Shown here piece by piece: positions 35,900 to 47,425 of a stretch of DNA of 64,000 bases. The notes beneath the pieces are model-generated. The model did not search any database, was not told the origin of the DNA, and saw nothing but the letters and a program-made list of their open reading frames with translations. The translations under genes and the position numbers were made by a program. Each line of letters starts with the position of its first letter. The stretch's first letter is position 1. This DNA is from Isoetes taiwanensis. Taxonomy: Eukaryota > Streptophyta > Lycopodiopsida > Isoetales > Isoetaceae. The stretch covers positions 11,048,271-11,112,270 of the forward strand of contig JAJEKV010000013.1 in the NCBI GenBank assembly GCA_021234155.1. The letters are read 5' to 3'.

Positions 35900-37560
35900 C
35901 ATCACTAAAAGCTCACTTCATACAGACAAACACTAATTTTTTTGCTTGGAAAAGGAAATAAGAGTTGCATTGTTGCAACATTAAAACTTATGTTGATAAC
36001 ACCACTTTACATGTTACAAATAAGCTGCAATCTTGCCCCAATCATTAGGCATCAAAGGAACATGGATGTTCATATTTCAAGCATGTTGGATTAGACCAGT
36101 TTTGCAAGGCATTACTTTCGACAAAACACACAGTATGAAGTCGCATATTATGCCCGTCCAAAACTACGAAAATGGGGTAAGTATGTCTTTCTTTGACATA
36201 TCTAAACCCTTGTAGATAATATCATTTTGTAAAGAAACGTCAAATGCATTTTTCCAAAAGGACATCTTTGCAAACATATTGCACCAAAAAATCATCACAA
36301 GCAAACTTGAAGACAAAAATGAACACAAATGAATAAACTTAAGACCTTGCATTCGGATCAAGAAAAAGAATATACCTATGTCTTGTGCGACCCATCAATA
36401 AGACAAATGAAAAATGATCTTTGATAGGAAATCTTTGGCGATAGCAATCCTTCTCGAACCACCAAAGTAGCGAGCATGCCTTTTCTTTTTGCTTCAAAAC
36501 CATGAACCATCATGCCTTGTAAAAATCAACTTGTCATCGGTAAATTATCCATTGCAATGTCATATGAAAACAAAAGTACATCAAGCAAATGATCTTCCCT
36601 TCCCCTTCAATCTCCATAATCACGCAAGTCATGAACAATGCTCATTTTCAAATTGCAAACACTACTTAAGGAAAAAGAGCTAAGCTCACTTTGCACGCAT
36701 CCCTATTGTTATCAAAATTGTACCATGTGGCTGGGGTTGAGTTTAGTTCGAACAACTCATTATTTCCCCTCTTGTTGCATTCTTCTAAAACCAAAGAATT
36801 TGGCAGCAAAGAAACCCAAAAAAAATCTTAAATTCAATGGCATACCTTATAAAACTTTTGTGCACGAAGCTTTGAAAATCCTTCATGTTCGGCGTGCACT
36901 TCTTTTTTAATGAACAAGCGCCAAATGGAGGGAACAACGGTGTTCATAGCTCGGTGAGACCACCAAATTAACATACACCAAAAATTGCCATAGCCCTTTG
37001 CTTCCAAATCTAAAACGACAAGTGAGATCAAAGTCAATGATAAATCTTAAAAAATAGAAGACATAAGACATCACCTCATTGTCTTTAGAGTCTTTTACAA
37101 CCCATCTACACATGCTGAGTTGCAGTCTAACTTCACAATCCCTATGATTGTCTGGCAAAAAAAATGAAGTTTTATAAGAGAAAAAATAATGGGCTTTTAA
37201 GCAAAGTGTCAATGCCTATTCAGTTATTCGCGGCATTGAGTTATTCGCCAGTTCACAGATGCTAACTTATTTCCAAGAGATGCTAATACAGCTCCGGCTC
37301 CCAAAATAATGCTCCTTTAAAAGAGAAGGCACATTGTGTAGTTTGCCTATTTGCATATGCTTGTAAAAAATGACATGTGCTCCAAGAGCTTTTAACCAAA
37401 AGGACTTATGGTGCTTTGCAAGATAAATATCACGGATATATCTTTGGGTTCACCGAAAAAAGATGACACGAAATATCACATTGTGTATTTGCAGATAATA
37501 ATATGTTAGTAGAAAAGGACGCCTGCTGCAATTTAAAAAATAAGAGTACTCATTGTAGGT
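35900..37560 (-). other. AT-rich interval with one good exon-like segment
   Basis: On the minus strand 37075-37151 (77 bp) is flanked by CATTTTTTTTGCCAG and GTGATG and is open (DNHRDCEVRLQLSMCRWVV and on). It lies downstream of the UPL5-like pseudogene's C-terminus, so it should belong to a different gene or to its 3' untranslated part. Unidentified. Confidence 0.25.
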
Positions 37561-37724
37561 ACTATCATTATTCACATGTATCCTCACAAAACACCTCTTC
37601 AATCAAATCTTTACAAAATTGACTTTCGGTCTTAGGTGATGCAAAAGTGTAATCCAGATAAAAGCAAAGATGTACATTGATTTCTAAAAGATGCTTGAAG
37701 GCGATTTTGCTTTTTACGACTAGG

Positions 37725-39290
37725 CAAAAGCCAAACCCTTCACTTACGTGGGCTTCGGTAATATCATGTAAGCATTCATGCATTACACCAAGCCGGGATA
37801 TGTTGGCAAAATCAATCGAAAAAAGCATGTATGTGCGGTTGGTAGACAACGAGATTCACCATAGCCCCCGTGGATATGAAATTTGACCTTGAAGCACGCA
37901 AAACCTTCCGTGTAAGTGCGCAAACCGGCGAAAGCGAACATTTCTTCTACTACCGCAAAGTATAGGGGAGAGGTTAGTAACTAAAAAGCATTATAATAAA
38001 TAAAAAGATCAAGGATTAATTGTCAAATATTACTACAATTTTTTTTTATAACTTAGCGACTGGAATGGCATGTCCGGGTACTCACCTTCCGAACCGTTGG
38101 ATATGGTCGTCCATGCTAGTGTACTCATGATATTTCTCGTGTGGCGTTTCCAATCATCTACGAAATTTCATGCTCCTTACCGTACAAAATCAGTCGACAT
38201 CTTCAAGGTCCAACTCCAAGCCTCCAAGAAACCGCTCTATTCCAAATTAATGAGCAAGTCGAAAAGCCCTGCTTTGAAGGAACTTATTTGTTCTGGATCG
38301 ATGTCACTAGACGCCGTTAACCAATAATTCCACAAAGTCTTCCTACACTACTATTGACAAAAATATCTTTCCCACCGGACAAAGCTCAATAATTTTGTGA
38401 GATCCTAAATATTCAACCCCACAAACAAAAGTAAGGCACAATGCATCCAATCGATATCTCCTGGATCCATCTTTTGAATCTTCCCAAGTCACATGAACGC
38501 CCGACAAGCCGTTTAAAGAAGGCAATGAAAAATCGGACATCAATGTGCACTTTATGCATTAAAGCCGCTGCAACTAACCGCCCACAAAACTTGAAGTATG
38601 TAAGATGGCGGGATTTACACACCATCCCCGGAACAAATATATGTGCAAAATGTCGTGAGAATTCACACTTGTAAAAGCATATCGGTTCACATGAACAGGT
38701 CAAACCACCCAACACTAGAAGTATCCATTTACGAAATATTCACCCTGATGTTCCAAAAAGCAAGAAAAAGACTGTTGCCCATTTTGCCTACTCTAGATCT
38801 TCCATTTATTTCTAGTTTGCCAAAAAAAGTATTCTAGCCCTTGTTCCTCTGGATTTTAATAGCGAGACTATCAAATAATGAGACACACACAATTGAAGAA
38901 TATATTATTGCTCAATTCATGGTTATGGCTGTCATTTCTTTTCCATTAATTTACTAAGTAAAGATGCTTACCAGGGTTTGGAAAAACATCGGTGATTAAA
39001 TCCGGGCATGCAATAAAAGTGCATTCTTTCTTCTGTTGTAAATTCAACACAAAGCCCACCTCGCTAAAGATATCACAATACGCATATGCAAGCTGTTCAA
39101 AGGAATCAGAAGCGTACCGTGATCTCCGAATCATAAGCTCTTGGCGACCATCATGATCATCTTGCGCTTACGGTAACATTGCCAACACAAGTTGCTTCTT
39201 CGACTCAAAATCTAAAAAGACCCTTGTGGTGAAGCGACCAAAAATCATCGGCTTGCACAAGAGGCTACCCAATACCTCCCCAGATCCGGC
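37725..39290 (-). pseudogene. HECT E3 ubiquitin ligase, UPL5-like, broken
   Basis: HECT ligases take ubiquitin onto a Cys and pass it to substrates. Three exon-like blocks keep the family order. Block A (39290-38972; donor GTAAGC) has VFLDFESKKQLVLAMLP, an in-frame stop, then SFEQLAYA, and FIACPDLITDVFPNP. Block B (about 38640-38086; donor GTGAGT) has YFKFCGRLVAAALMHKV, LCLTFVCGVEYLG, KIIELCPVGK, EQISSFKAGL and DDWKRHT. Block C (37949-37725; acceptor GCGGTAG) has CLPTAHTCFFRLILPTYP with the catalytic Cys codon at 37825-37827, then DITEAHVSEGFGF, close to the expected C-terminus. At least four frameshifts and one stop break it. The match is best to plant UPL5, which also has an N-terminal ubiquitin-like domain not found here. 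I consider the HECT assignment safe and the UPL5 subgroup likely. Confidence 0.85.
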
Positions 39291-39299
39291 CAATCATGA

Positions 39300-40080
39300 C
39301 ATCTTTGGCAGTTCAAAAGAGAATCAAGCCCAAATGTGCATAAGATCTAGAATGACGAGTACCGCGACTACAAAATTGCGGAATCGATGATATTTTGCCA
39401 AAAAACCTACCCCGTTTGGCGACTACCGATTGATTGATTGCTAAAAAGGAAGATTATCCACAACAACAACTACGTAGATGGATCGGGCAGAGATTTATGC
39501 CGATCACTATTTGGATTCTCGAAAATGATCCATGAAAAATGAGCGGATCCTCAAAGTATATCGAAAGCAAAGAATTTGATTCGCTACCGCTATTCCACAA
39601 TCCACATTTTTCTTTATTTTCTTTATCCACCCTTCGGATAGAAGAGTCGAGATAGAAGAGGAGTCGCAGGAATGGAGCCGCCGCTGTCTTTGGCGAAAAG
39701 ATTGAAAGTGTAGATTTTAATTAGATAATTTAAAACCCAAACATGCAGATATTAATTGGCCTCGGAAAGTCGTTACATGGTATTAACCCGGGACCACCTC
39801 ATCATATGGCATTAATTGCATTTAATATATGCGGCTAAATCTAGGCCATTGCTCCAACGACATTCAACGTCTAGATCAAAAGCCCCAATTAAGGGGGCTG
39901 TTGGGCTGGATTGACGTGGCTTCATCTGGGTCGTCAATCTTAAAGAACGGTCAAGATGGCGACACCACACTATTATAAGGGGGTGCTTGGGATGAATTGA
40001 GGTGGCTCCTCCAGGACCGTCAGATCTCAAATCTGGACCGTCCAGACGGCGACACCACGGCGTCTATGTATAAGGGGGCA
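39300..40080. repeat. Upstream region of the pseudogene with tandem ~100-bp units
   Basis: Two imperfect units at about 39886-39980 and 39981-40077 share TAAGGGGG(C/T)G, GAATTGAGGTGGCT or GATTGACGTGGCT, and GGCGACACCAC. The phrase TAGATCAAAAGCCCCAA and the nearby TTTAATAT also occur at 33306-33350, so part of this belongs to a dispersed family. No gene is recognised. Confidence 0.6.
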
Positions 40081-41840
40081 GCTTATATAATTGTATATAT
40101 ATAACAGATATGTACATAAAATAGGTGCCATATCATATATCACTGGAGGACTTGAAGACATGACCCCTTGATGCACAGTCTAAACTTCAGCAAACACACT
40201 ACCGTTGTATACATGAGGCTTATTATAGAATTATGCATGATAGTCAAGTGGCCCGCATGCATAGTAGCTAAGTGGCAAGTGTGCATTAAGGCTACGTGGC
40301 AAGCAGTGCACTATAACCAAGTGACATGCATGCATTAAGACTTCGCCAAGTACGCTACCAACACTTGTTGAAGACATTTCCTCACATTTGTTTTCATATA
40401 CATGGATGTTTCCAACAGGTTCTAAAATATTCACGAACCTACATGCATGTACGACAAAGATCTCATCTATTGGAGTGGCACGATCCTAACCACTGTCCTA
40501 GACATATATAGAGTGCCTCCTTCTTGTCGAACCATTCCAACACACCTGGCCTTGAGCCTTCTAGGCATCTAATCTCATGTTTCTGCTTGCCTTCGGACCA
40601 TTATATTCTTGTTTCTTCATCATATATCAGATTTTTTGCCGACCTGGCATATTTCTTCCGTATTTCTTGTGTATCCTTCGCGTATTTATCTTGTTTTCGC
40701 ATAGATTTATGATATGTTGGAGCAGGCGGGGCCACGATACTTGCACACCCATCGCCCATGAAAAAGCGGACACATTGCCTCAATTTGCACGTGCACACCA
40801 CCTCCAAATTGAGATGGGGAGATGGATTGAGGAGCTCATACCGGGTGATTTTGTCAACGTTGCCCAAGTAGGAGCAGTAGAAGGTGAATGCCACACCCAT
40901 CGAAGCTGTCCTGCGTATGATCCAATTCGAGCACGCTATGCTGAGCTGGTCAGGCCCAGCCACTCACTATATGAGATGATGAGCACGACCTTGGGATTGA
41001 TGCTAGGATCATATCTTCAAAAGGTCATGGATCTATGGGGACCGGGCTTGTGTCCTTGGGCACTTCGCTTGACACGTGTATATTTTTGAGAATTGCAATA
41101 TCTAGAAATTTTGGCTCTAGATACTAGAGCATTGACGTTCCTGCATCGAGAAGTCCTAACTTTTGCCAACAATGTCCTAGGAAAGGATTAGTTCTAGTTT
41201 TGAAGATCTTGCAGTTCAGTTCCTAAATTTTACAGAGAAAAACCTACTTGACATAGTAGATTTAGTTTTCGAGTAAGTTTGTTTCAATTTATAACAAGGA
41301 TCATGTTTAGGAAATTTGCCTAGTGCCCTTTTGAGGCTGTTAGTTCTGTTTTGAAGTTAGAGGAAGTAAAAAAAAAATTAAAGATATATTATTTATCTTG
41401 TCACTAAGCTGGATATACTGTTGCCTTCTTCAGTGTCAAAAAATGCCACATGATATTTATATATATGCAACATCCAAGATCTATTACATAATCATGCTCT
41501 TGCACTCGATGCATCCATGGAACTACTTGCACACTCAGAGTCAAGTTCAAGGTATAGTTCGCATGTTTCTGTGGGTGCATCTGAGGAGCCTGGTTGGATG
41601 ACCAAGAAGCTTGTTAAAGAATGTCCGTCACGTAATTATTGACAAAAGTGAGGCTCACGTTATACCCTTACAATCAAATTTGAATTTATGCTTTACTCAG
41701 GTAACTAGTGCCTCAAAAAAAACTCCCAACCTCACATTGAACTTACAAGAGATGAGAAGTTTAAAGAAAAGTATCAAAGCTACTTCATCAGTAAGATGAA
41801 GTTCAGTTGGGCATGGATGGACGGGGAAGTTTGCTTTGAA
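40080..41840. other. No named gene; contains a dispersed repeat at 40770-41040
   Basis: The stretch 40770-41040 resembles 60765-60990: both contain CACGTGCACACCACC- or CACACGCACACACCA-like text, an AATTGAGAT block, GAGCTGGTCAGGCCCAGCCACT or its near copy, then GATCATA. A 170-codon frame at 40577-41089 covers the repeat but has no recognisable domain. The rest (41100-41840) shows nothing. Confidence 0.45.
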
Positions 41841-41845
41841 GTGTT

Positions 41846-41910
41846 AATAGAATAGAATAGAATAGAATAGAATAGAATAGAATAGAATAGAATAGAATAG
41901 AATAGAATAG
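41846..41910. repeat. (AATAG)13 microsatellite
   Basis: Thirteen exact pentanucleotide units. On the minus strand it directly follows the conserved 3' tail of a LINE, which suggests that it grew from the short repeat with which that LINE family ends. Confidence 0.97.
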
Positions 41911-42720
41911 ATTTTTTAACGTCCACGGAGACCAATAGGTCATGGGACCCATACAATGGGCTAGTACAATCATTACTACTAGGATTAAAAAACCCCTGCC
42001 TCGAAAGGTTTTCAAGGGAAAAACCTTTGCAGTAATGATGATACTAGACAAGCGGAGATAATGACTACCGAGGGCTCAAGAATTGCGTATGTTTATCTAG
42101 AACCTCAAGTATGTATAATGCCAAGTCATGCACGATAGTGCTTTGAGAAGTTGTGGAAGCGTGGAATGGAATGCTAAGGTCAAAAAAATGATTGGACTAT
42201 CCCAAAAGGGCAACTCGTGAAGGGTATGGCTTTCATCTTCAATAACCTGAATCCGGTAATGTGGCACATAGTCTCGCTTCGGCAATTGGTCGCTCCCATC
42301 TACCGTCTCAATCAGAGACAGCAGGGACCCCGTGCGAATTGATGCAATAGCTACAAGCTTGTTCCCTGGACAATGAAGCAAGCAAATAAGCTTGGGGCCC
42401 TAGTGCCAAGGTGGGATTTATGTGTGCATGATAATGACCCGCCACTTGGGCCAAAGTAATCTGCGTCCCCATATCTTTTGAGAAAAAAACCCATTGAGAT
42501 ATTGTTGCAAAAGCTCGGGATCGAACTAGCAAGCATGTCGCAAAGGCTCACAGACAAATTAACGGGCAAACCATGTAGTGCAATGCTCTAAAAGACTTTT
42601 GCCCCCGCTCCAAACTCTCCCAAGCACTAGCACTAATGGCAGGCCCCCACACTTCAGAACCATACAGTAAAACAGGCCCTCTAACTACATATTCCTTTAT
42701 AAACTAACTAGAAGCAACTA
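41911..42720 (-). mobile_element. LINE 3' end, family with short-repeat tail
   Basis: The minus strand encodes GPVLLYGSEVWGP (about 42680-42640), the conserved Y-G-x-E-x-W motif found after the reverse transcriptase in many LINEs, followed by a degenerate C-terminal region. The last 120 bp (42030-41911) form a tail shared with 47295-47422 (minus) and 61103-61229 (plus): GGTTTTTCCCTTGAAA, then AACCC, then GGGTCCCATGACC or similar, then GACGTTAAAA. There is no poly(A); the end is the AATAG repeat. Confidence 0.75.
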
Positions 42721-43230
42721 GGACCTCTAGATGGTTGCATACTTGATTTTTTCTCAGTGGGTACAGCTTCATGTGTCGCACTAATGCAATGAAAGTGGAC
42801 CATAACATTTGAGGATGATGATAAGTTCTACTGCTTCATGAGATCCTTTGTTTAAAACATTTAGAGAAAACAATTATCAATGTTGATGAGGAAGGAGGAT
42901 CTCTGAAGGAAAAAACATCTTCTTGTATTCCTGGCTCTTCCAGTCAGCTTCATATAAGCATTATGTAGGACACATATGTCAAGGGGGTGTCACCTTGTGG
43001 AACCTGTCAAAACCACGTGCGTCAATGGGAGGGGGCGATTTTTTACCCTTTTCCGTATGTATACTAGGGGTCATAGGGGTTTTGGGATATTCTTCTAGTT
43101 GTAAAACCATACGAAAAGGGGTCAAATTTGCCTATCAAAAACTCGGATACTAGGGGTTTTTCGGTTACCCTATGCACGCAGGTGGCATATCCCTTATAAA
43201 GAAGGTGGATCCCCCGGGACATATGTAAGT
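42720..43230. other. No gene identified
   Basis: Contains a small inverted or direct repeat of TACTAGGGG(T) with CATACGAAAAGGGGTCAAATTTGCC; otherwise nothing. Confidence 0.3.
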
Positions 43231-43552
43231 GATATGGATGTTATGTAGGCTTGATGCATGAAATATGAAGAAAAAACGAAAGAAGCTAAATTACTTAGCC
43301 CGGAAAAGATGCAATGTAGGCCTTCATTTGAAATTTGAAAGGAGCTTAATAAACAACTTGATACTACTATGCCTTAATAGGTAAGATTGTGATATGGATG
43401 TTATGTAGGCTTGATGCATGAAATATGAAGAAAAAACGAAAGAAGCTAAATTACTTAGCCCTAAAAGATGCAATGTAGGCCTTCATTTGAAATTTGAAAG
43501 GAGCTTAATAAATAACTTGATACTTACTATGCCTTAATAGGTAAGATTGTGA
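43231..43552. repeat. Two tandem 160-bp units
   Basis: GATATGGATGTTATGTAGGC starts at 43231 and again at 43391. The units run to GGTAAGATTGTGAT with only a few differences (CCCGG versus CCCTA, AACAAC versus AATAAC, one extra T). Very recent tandem duplication; no coding potential. Confidence 0.95.
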
Positions 43553-43759
43553 TTGGCGTGTTCTAGTCCCGAATATATGGACGTTTGATGAGCACGCAGA
43601 AAAGAAAAGCCAAAATCTGGAGAAAATTTTGAGATTGATGATCAGCATGAAAGAAACATAGAGAATCGCTATGCCAATCTTGTGGACAAAATTGTTTGTG
43701 ATATTAAATGCTTTTAAATGCAAATAACAATATCGATTATCATTTACTTTCTATATACT

Positions 43760-43885
43760 TGTTCGGTTTAGTGGCTAGTCCATTGGATTAGCAATTAAAA
43801 GATCTTGTATTCGAGTCTTTGGGGGTCTGTACTATATCCTCATGGATGCTGCCAATGTGACATGATGTAAAAATACTATCTTCCA
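43760..43885 (+). mobile_element. tRNA-derived SINE, 5' part
   Basis: GTTTAGTGGCTAGTCC with GGATTAGC resembles a polymerase III A box and its flanks. TGTATTCGAGTC, 40-odd bases on, resembles a B box (GGTTCGANTCC). Both are degenerate. The body appears to continue past 44379 after an inserted retroposon. Confidence 0.5.
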
Positions 43886-43897
43886 AAGTGGTTTCTT

Positions 43898-43907
43898 TTT
43901 TTTTTTT

Positions 43908-43938
<31 letters not shown>

Positions 43939-44366
43939 AATGACAATCTATTATCAAGGAATATCAAGATACATACAAGGGACCCGTGACATGGGACTCA
44001 AAACCTAGAGGATGAGATGGTCCACTAAGCAAAACCACCCATACACAGTACATAATCATACTCCTTGTGCCACCTTGAGGCGTTTAATGGCCTCATCACA
44101 ATCAACATGTTCTGCAGCATCGAGATGATCATCAACAGACATCAAGTAATCATGCCACTGAATATAACAAGGCAGGATAGCCTCGTGAGATGACATAACC
44201 GACTTCTTCCTCGCCGCCTTCTTCCAATTGACTGTTGCCATGACTCTTTAGCGCCTTCAAGATTAGGACCATCACCATAACAACCTCGGAAGCATGAGAA
44301 GTGTAAGCAACAACGGAAAGAGTGGTAGGAACTATAGTCGCAACCGACGGCTAAGGAGCGACACCC
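43898..44366 (-). mobile_element. 469-bp poly(A) retroposon with 12-bp target duplication
   Basis: A minus-strand insert with its poly(A) tail (T-run at 43898-43934) at the left end. It is flanked by perfect direct repeats AAGTGGTTTCTT at 43886-43897 and 44367-44378. Upstream of the tail is 3'-untranslated-like sequence (ending ATTGTCATTCCTC before the A-run, a typical plant LINE end) and a 61-codon open frame at 44056-44241. It is a 5'-truncated LINE copy or a processed transcript; no reverse-transcriptase motif is present to decide. The perfect duplication marks it as young. Confidence 0.85.
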
Positions 44367-44789
44367 AAGTGGTTTCTTCCGCTAACCTAATGCGTTTTCA
44401 GGTGCAATGGTTCTAACAACAATGGGAAAAATTATTGCGACTTATATGAAACATATGAAATCACCACATTTATGCGTACATGAATAAGCTTTCCTATTCA
44501 TATTTTTTGGCCTACGAGAAAACCAAATTTCTCCAAATAATTAATTTATTCTTTTAGGAACTCAAAGGGGAGTATACTATTCACACCCCTTTCAAGTCTC
44601 AAGAACTTCACAAGTGACGTGCAGGGGGCCACCTTTATAATCACTTAAGAATGCCACCTTCCATCTTCCTTTTATCAATGAGCATCCTAAATACTATGCT
44701 GGTATTAAAAGGCACATCCCAAATACTATCTTTGGTATTATAAGACATACTTTCCTTTCCCCGAAGGGTCTTATTTCGGCTTGAATGCC

Positions 44790-45842
44790 ATAAAGAAACT
44801 ATGCACGCTTGATATCAAGAAATTTAAAGAGGGACCTCCCTCCATGGTGGGTACCCGGTGGAATTGCACAATAAACAAGGCCCATTAGGTATAGTGGGAC
44901 GCCGAGGATTGTGAAGAGATGGAAAAACTGTAGTATACATTCTTGTGCTCGGTATATATGGGGAGAGCACCCGGCGGTTGGGAAGCATTTCAAGCCCGCT
45001 TTGGTTTAAAAGAGGCACAAGATAATTTGGGAATGCGTGGCCGTACTCCCAAAAATAGAGGAGATCAAAGTCCATGGGTCGTACTTCCTTCGATACAACC
45101 AAACAAGTTTGTGAAGTCATGCTACAGTAGTTTGAAGACTAAGGGACTTCTTCCAAAGATCTCCCAAGTGGGAGCTAGTGATCACGGAGGACATCCTTAA
45201 AAACATCCGAGAAATGCTTGGCAAAATTCCTCCCTCCACGAATCAACGCTTTCTTTGGCAAGTGATCCACAGGTCCCAAGGGTCAATCATCTAGTCTCCA
45301 AATGGGACAATAACGTGAGCCCACCGTGTCCTATGTGTGAAGAGGAAGAAGAATCCATAGAACATTGTCTGTGGAAATGTGGGATGTTCAGCATGAAGTA
45401 TGGGCCCGAGTCCTGATAGGTTCAATACCCCCTTAGGAACCAAAGAATTGTCGCTAGGAATTCTCCCTCCGCAATGGTGTCCCAAGAAGAAGATTTCTTT
45501 TCACATAGCCGGGCCCGGACGATCCGTCAATATGGAAAAGGAGGAATGCCCGAGTCTTCGCTGAGAATCAGGAGGTATCCATATCATCAACTCAGCTACT
45601 TCACCTGGTACTTGAAAGACTTAAAAAATTTAGGCTAGCTTTTAAATGTGAAGAAGAGGTAAAGGAAGAAATATGGGGCACCTACTTTAATCTGGTCTAG
45701 GTCGGGAAAGAGAATAGTACAAGCTGGAGCTACATAGCTACCCCCATCTCATATTCGTGGATGGGTGCACCTCTGCCATGTGGCTTTGTATCATTCTCTC
45801 TAAGTAAATAAAATATTTTTTATCCCTCAAAAAAAAAAAAAA
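44790..45842 (+). mobile_element. LINE 3' part with zf-RVT domain and poly(A)
   Basis: The plus strand, with frameshifts, encodes a zinc-binding zf-RVT region: NAFFGK-like text, then PPCPMCEEEEESIEHCLWKCG at about 45320-45385 (family C-x2-C-x-x-x-x-E-x-x-x-H-x-x-x-x-C). This is typical of the end of L1-like plant LINE polyproteins. It finishes with TTTTTTATCCCTC followed by a run of about 15 A at 45828-45842. No YADD region is visible, so it is 5'-truncated and decayed. Unlike the tail family at 42, 47 and 61 kb, this one ends in poly(A). Confidence 0.85.
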
Positions 45843-46029
45843 ACAACTTGTTGGAAAAAAAATTTTCCCACTTGACTCAAGTTGCATGCCTAAATGGGCA
45901 AAATGTACCAAAGACTTTCCACTTATGCCTCTTATAAAACAAATAATTGAGAAATCAGTTTCATATTGATATCATAGGAAGAGGATATTATGCACGTTTT
46001 GAGCGTCATCGTTTAAGGGAAAATTTTAA

Positions 46030-46205
46030 AATGCCACTACAAGTTTTGGTAATTACCATATTGCCCCTACATATTTCAAAATCACCATATGGCCCTTGCT
46101 TAGAAATATGTAACTTATATACACATACCTCAAAATTACCATATTGTCCTTGCTTAAAAATATGGAACTTATATACATACCTCAAAAGTACCAAATTGCC
46201 CTCCT
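46030..46205. repeat. Three tandem ~60-bp units
   Basis: The units share ATTACCATATTG(C/T)CC, TTGCTTA(G/A)AAATATG and AACTTATATACA(CA)TACCTCAAAA. No coding role. Confidence 0.85.
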
Positions 46206-46221
46206 AAACTCTCCCCAAAAA

Positions 46222-46760
46222 AATGGCTCTCCATGACTCTGGTGGTTAGAGTGCAACTCAATTTGCGGACTTAATGTTTTTTTAATTGAAGGACTTGAAT
46301 TTATCATTTCACACATCTCTAGTACATTACATGTATCACATGAAGTCAATTTGAATCCACTCCACATATGGCCATGAATCTGGTGGTCAAAGTGCAACTC
46401 AGTTTGTGGACTTGATGTTTTTTAGTCATTTATCATTTCGCAAATCTCTAGTACATTACATCACAATTTGAATCCACACCACATGTCGCCATGAATCTGG
46501 TGGTCAGAATGCAACTCAATTTGCGCCCTTGATGTTTTATTTTATTAAAGGACTTGAGTCATTTATCATGTCACAAATCTCTAGTACGTTACATGTATCA
46601 CATGAAGCCAATTTGAATTTTAATGTTTTTTTTTTTTTTATTGAAGGACTTGAGTCATTTATCATTTCACACATCTCTAGTACGTTGCATGTATCACATG
46701 AAGCCAATTTCCACGCCACATGTATCACATGAAGCCAATTTGAATCCACACTAGGTCGCA
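46222..46760. repeat. Tandem array of ~125-160-bp units, four partial copies
   Basis: Units share ATGAATCTGGTGGTCA, GTGCAACTCAATTTGCGGAC, TTGATGTTTT, a T-run, GACTTGAGTCATTTATCATTTC, CACATCTCTAGTAC and ATGTATCACATGAAG. Copies start near 46232, 46374 and 46494, and partial copies follow to 46760. Confidence 0.85.
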
Positions 46761-46774
46761 ATATCTTATGCAAG

Positions 46775-46865
46775 AAGTGATATCATACTCGAACTCGTGA
46801 CCTCCAATGTGACCTCAGATGTGGCGGGTTTAAGGTCCTACAATTAGACCACTTCCCGAAGAGCG
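46775..46865 (-). mobile_element. tRNA-derived SINE head
   Basis: On the minus strand GGGAAGTGGTCTAATTGTAGG reads like a tRNA D-arm with A box, and GAGGTCACGAGTTCGAGTAT like a T-arm with B box, about 40 bp apart. This is the arrangement of polymerase III promoters in plant SINEs. The acceptor stem does not pair well, so it is not a tRNA gene. Confidence 0.55.
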
Positions 46866-47249
46866 GACTTGATGTGTATCAAATTCTTTATTGAAAGGCT
46901 AAATTTGGCTAAATTTGTGGACTTGATGTATATCAAAATCTTTATTGATTATGTAATGCGAAATTGCGTGTGGTGAGTTTCTTCATCCATGCATTTGCTT
47001 AGTTATTTTTTTCTGCAAAATAATAGATTGCAAGACAAATCATAATCTTGCGTGTGGCCCTTCCATAAAAGCCTAGAAAACTATCTCGATTTAGCGTTAT
47101 TAGTTTCATACGATGTATGGAGCCGTCACATATTTTATCCTCTTATAACTCTGCCGTAGTTCAAGATTTTGGTGAGGAAACAACTCCACACATCCCTCAA
47201 CCTCGCAAGTGGCACTAATCCATAAGTAGTTAGAGATAAAGCATGCAAG

Positions 47250-47425
47250 ATATACAGAATTGAATGGAATGAATTTTCTTGTGCACGGAGATCATTGAAT
47301 GGAATAAATTTTATCGTCCAAGTAGACCAATTGGTCTATGGGACCCAATAAAAAAGCATAGTAAACTTATTACTATTCGGATTAAAAACCCCCGCCCCGA
47401 AGGGTATTCGAGGGAAAAACCACGA
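47250..47425 (-). mobile_element. LINE 3' tail, same family as at 42 and 61 kb
   Basis: On the minus strand: GGTTTTTCCCTCGAAT, ACCCTTCGGGGCGGGGG, TTTTAATCCGAATAG, TTGGGTCCCATAGACC and GATAAAATTTATTCCATTCAAT. It ends in a degenerate CATTCAATT repeat, and a similar phrase (TTCTTGTGCACGGAGATCA) follows. Only the tail is present. Confidence 0.75.

Noticed and set aside
40577-41089. 170-codon ORF as a named gene
   Set aside because: No domain found, and it covers a dispersed repeat; kept only as a finding.
46775-46865. Functional tRNA gene
   Set aside because: A- and B-box-like motifs are present, but the acceptor and anticodon stems do not pair properly; it fits a SINE better.
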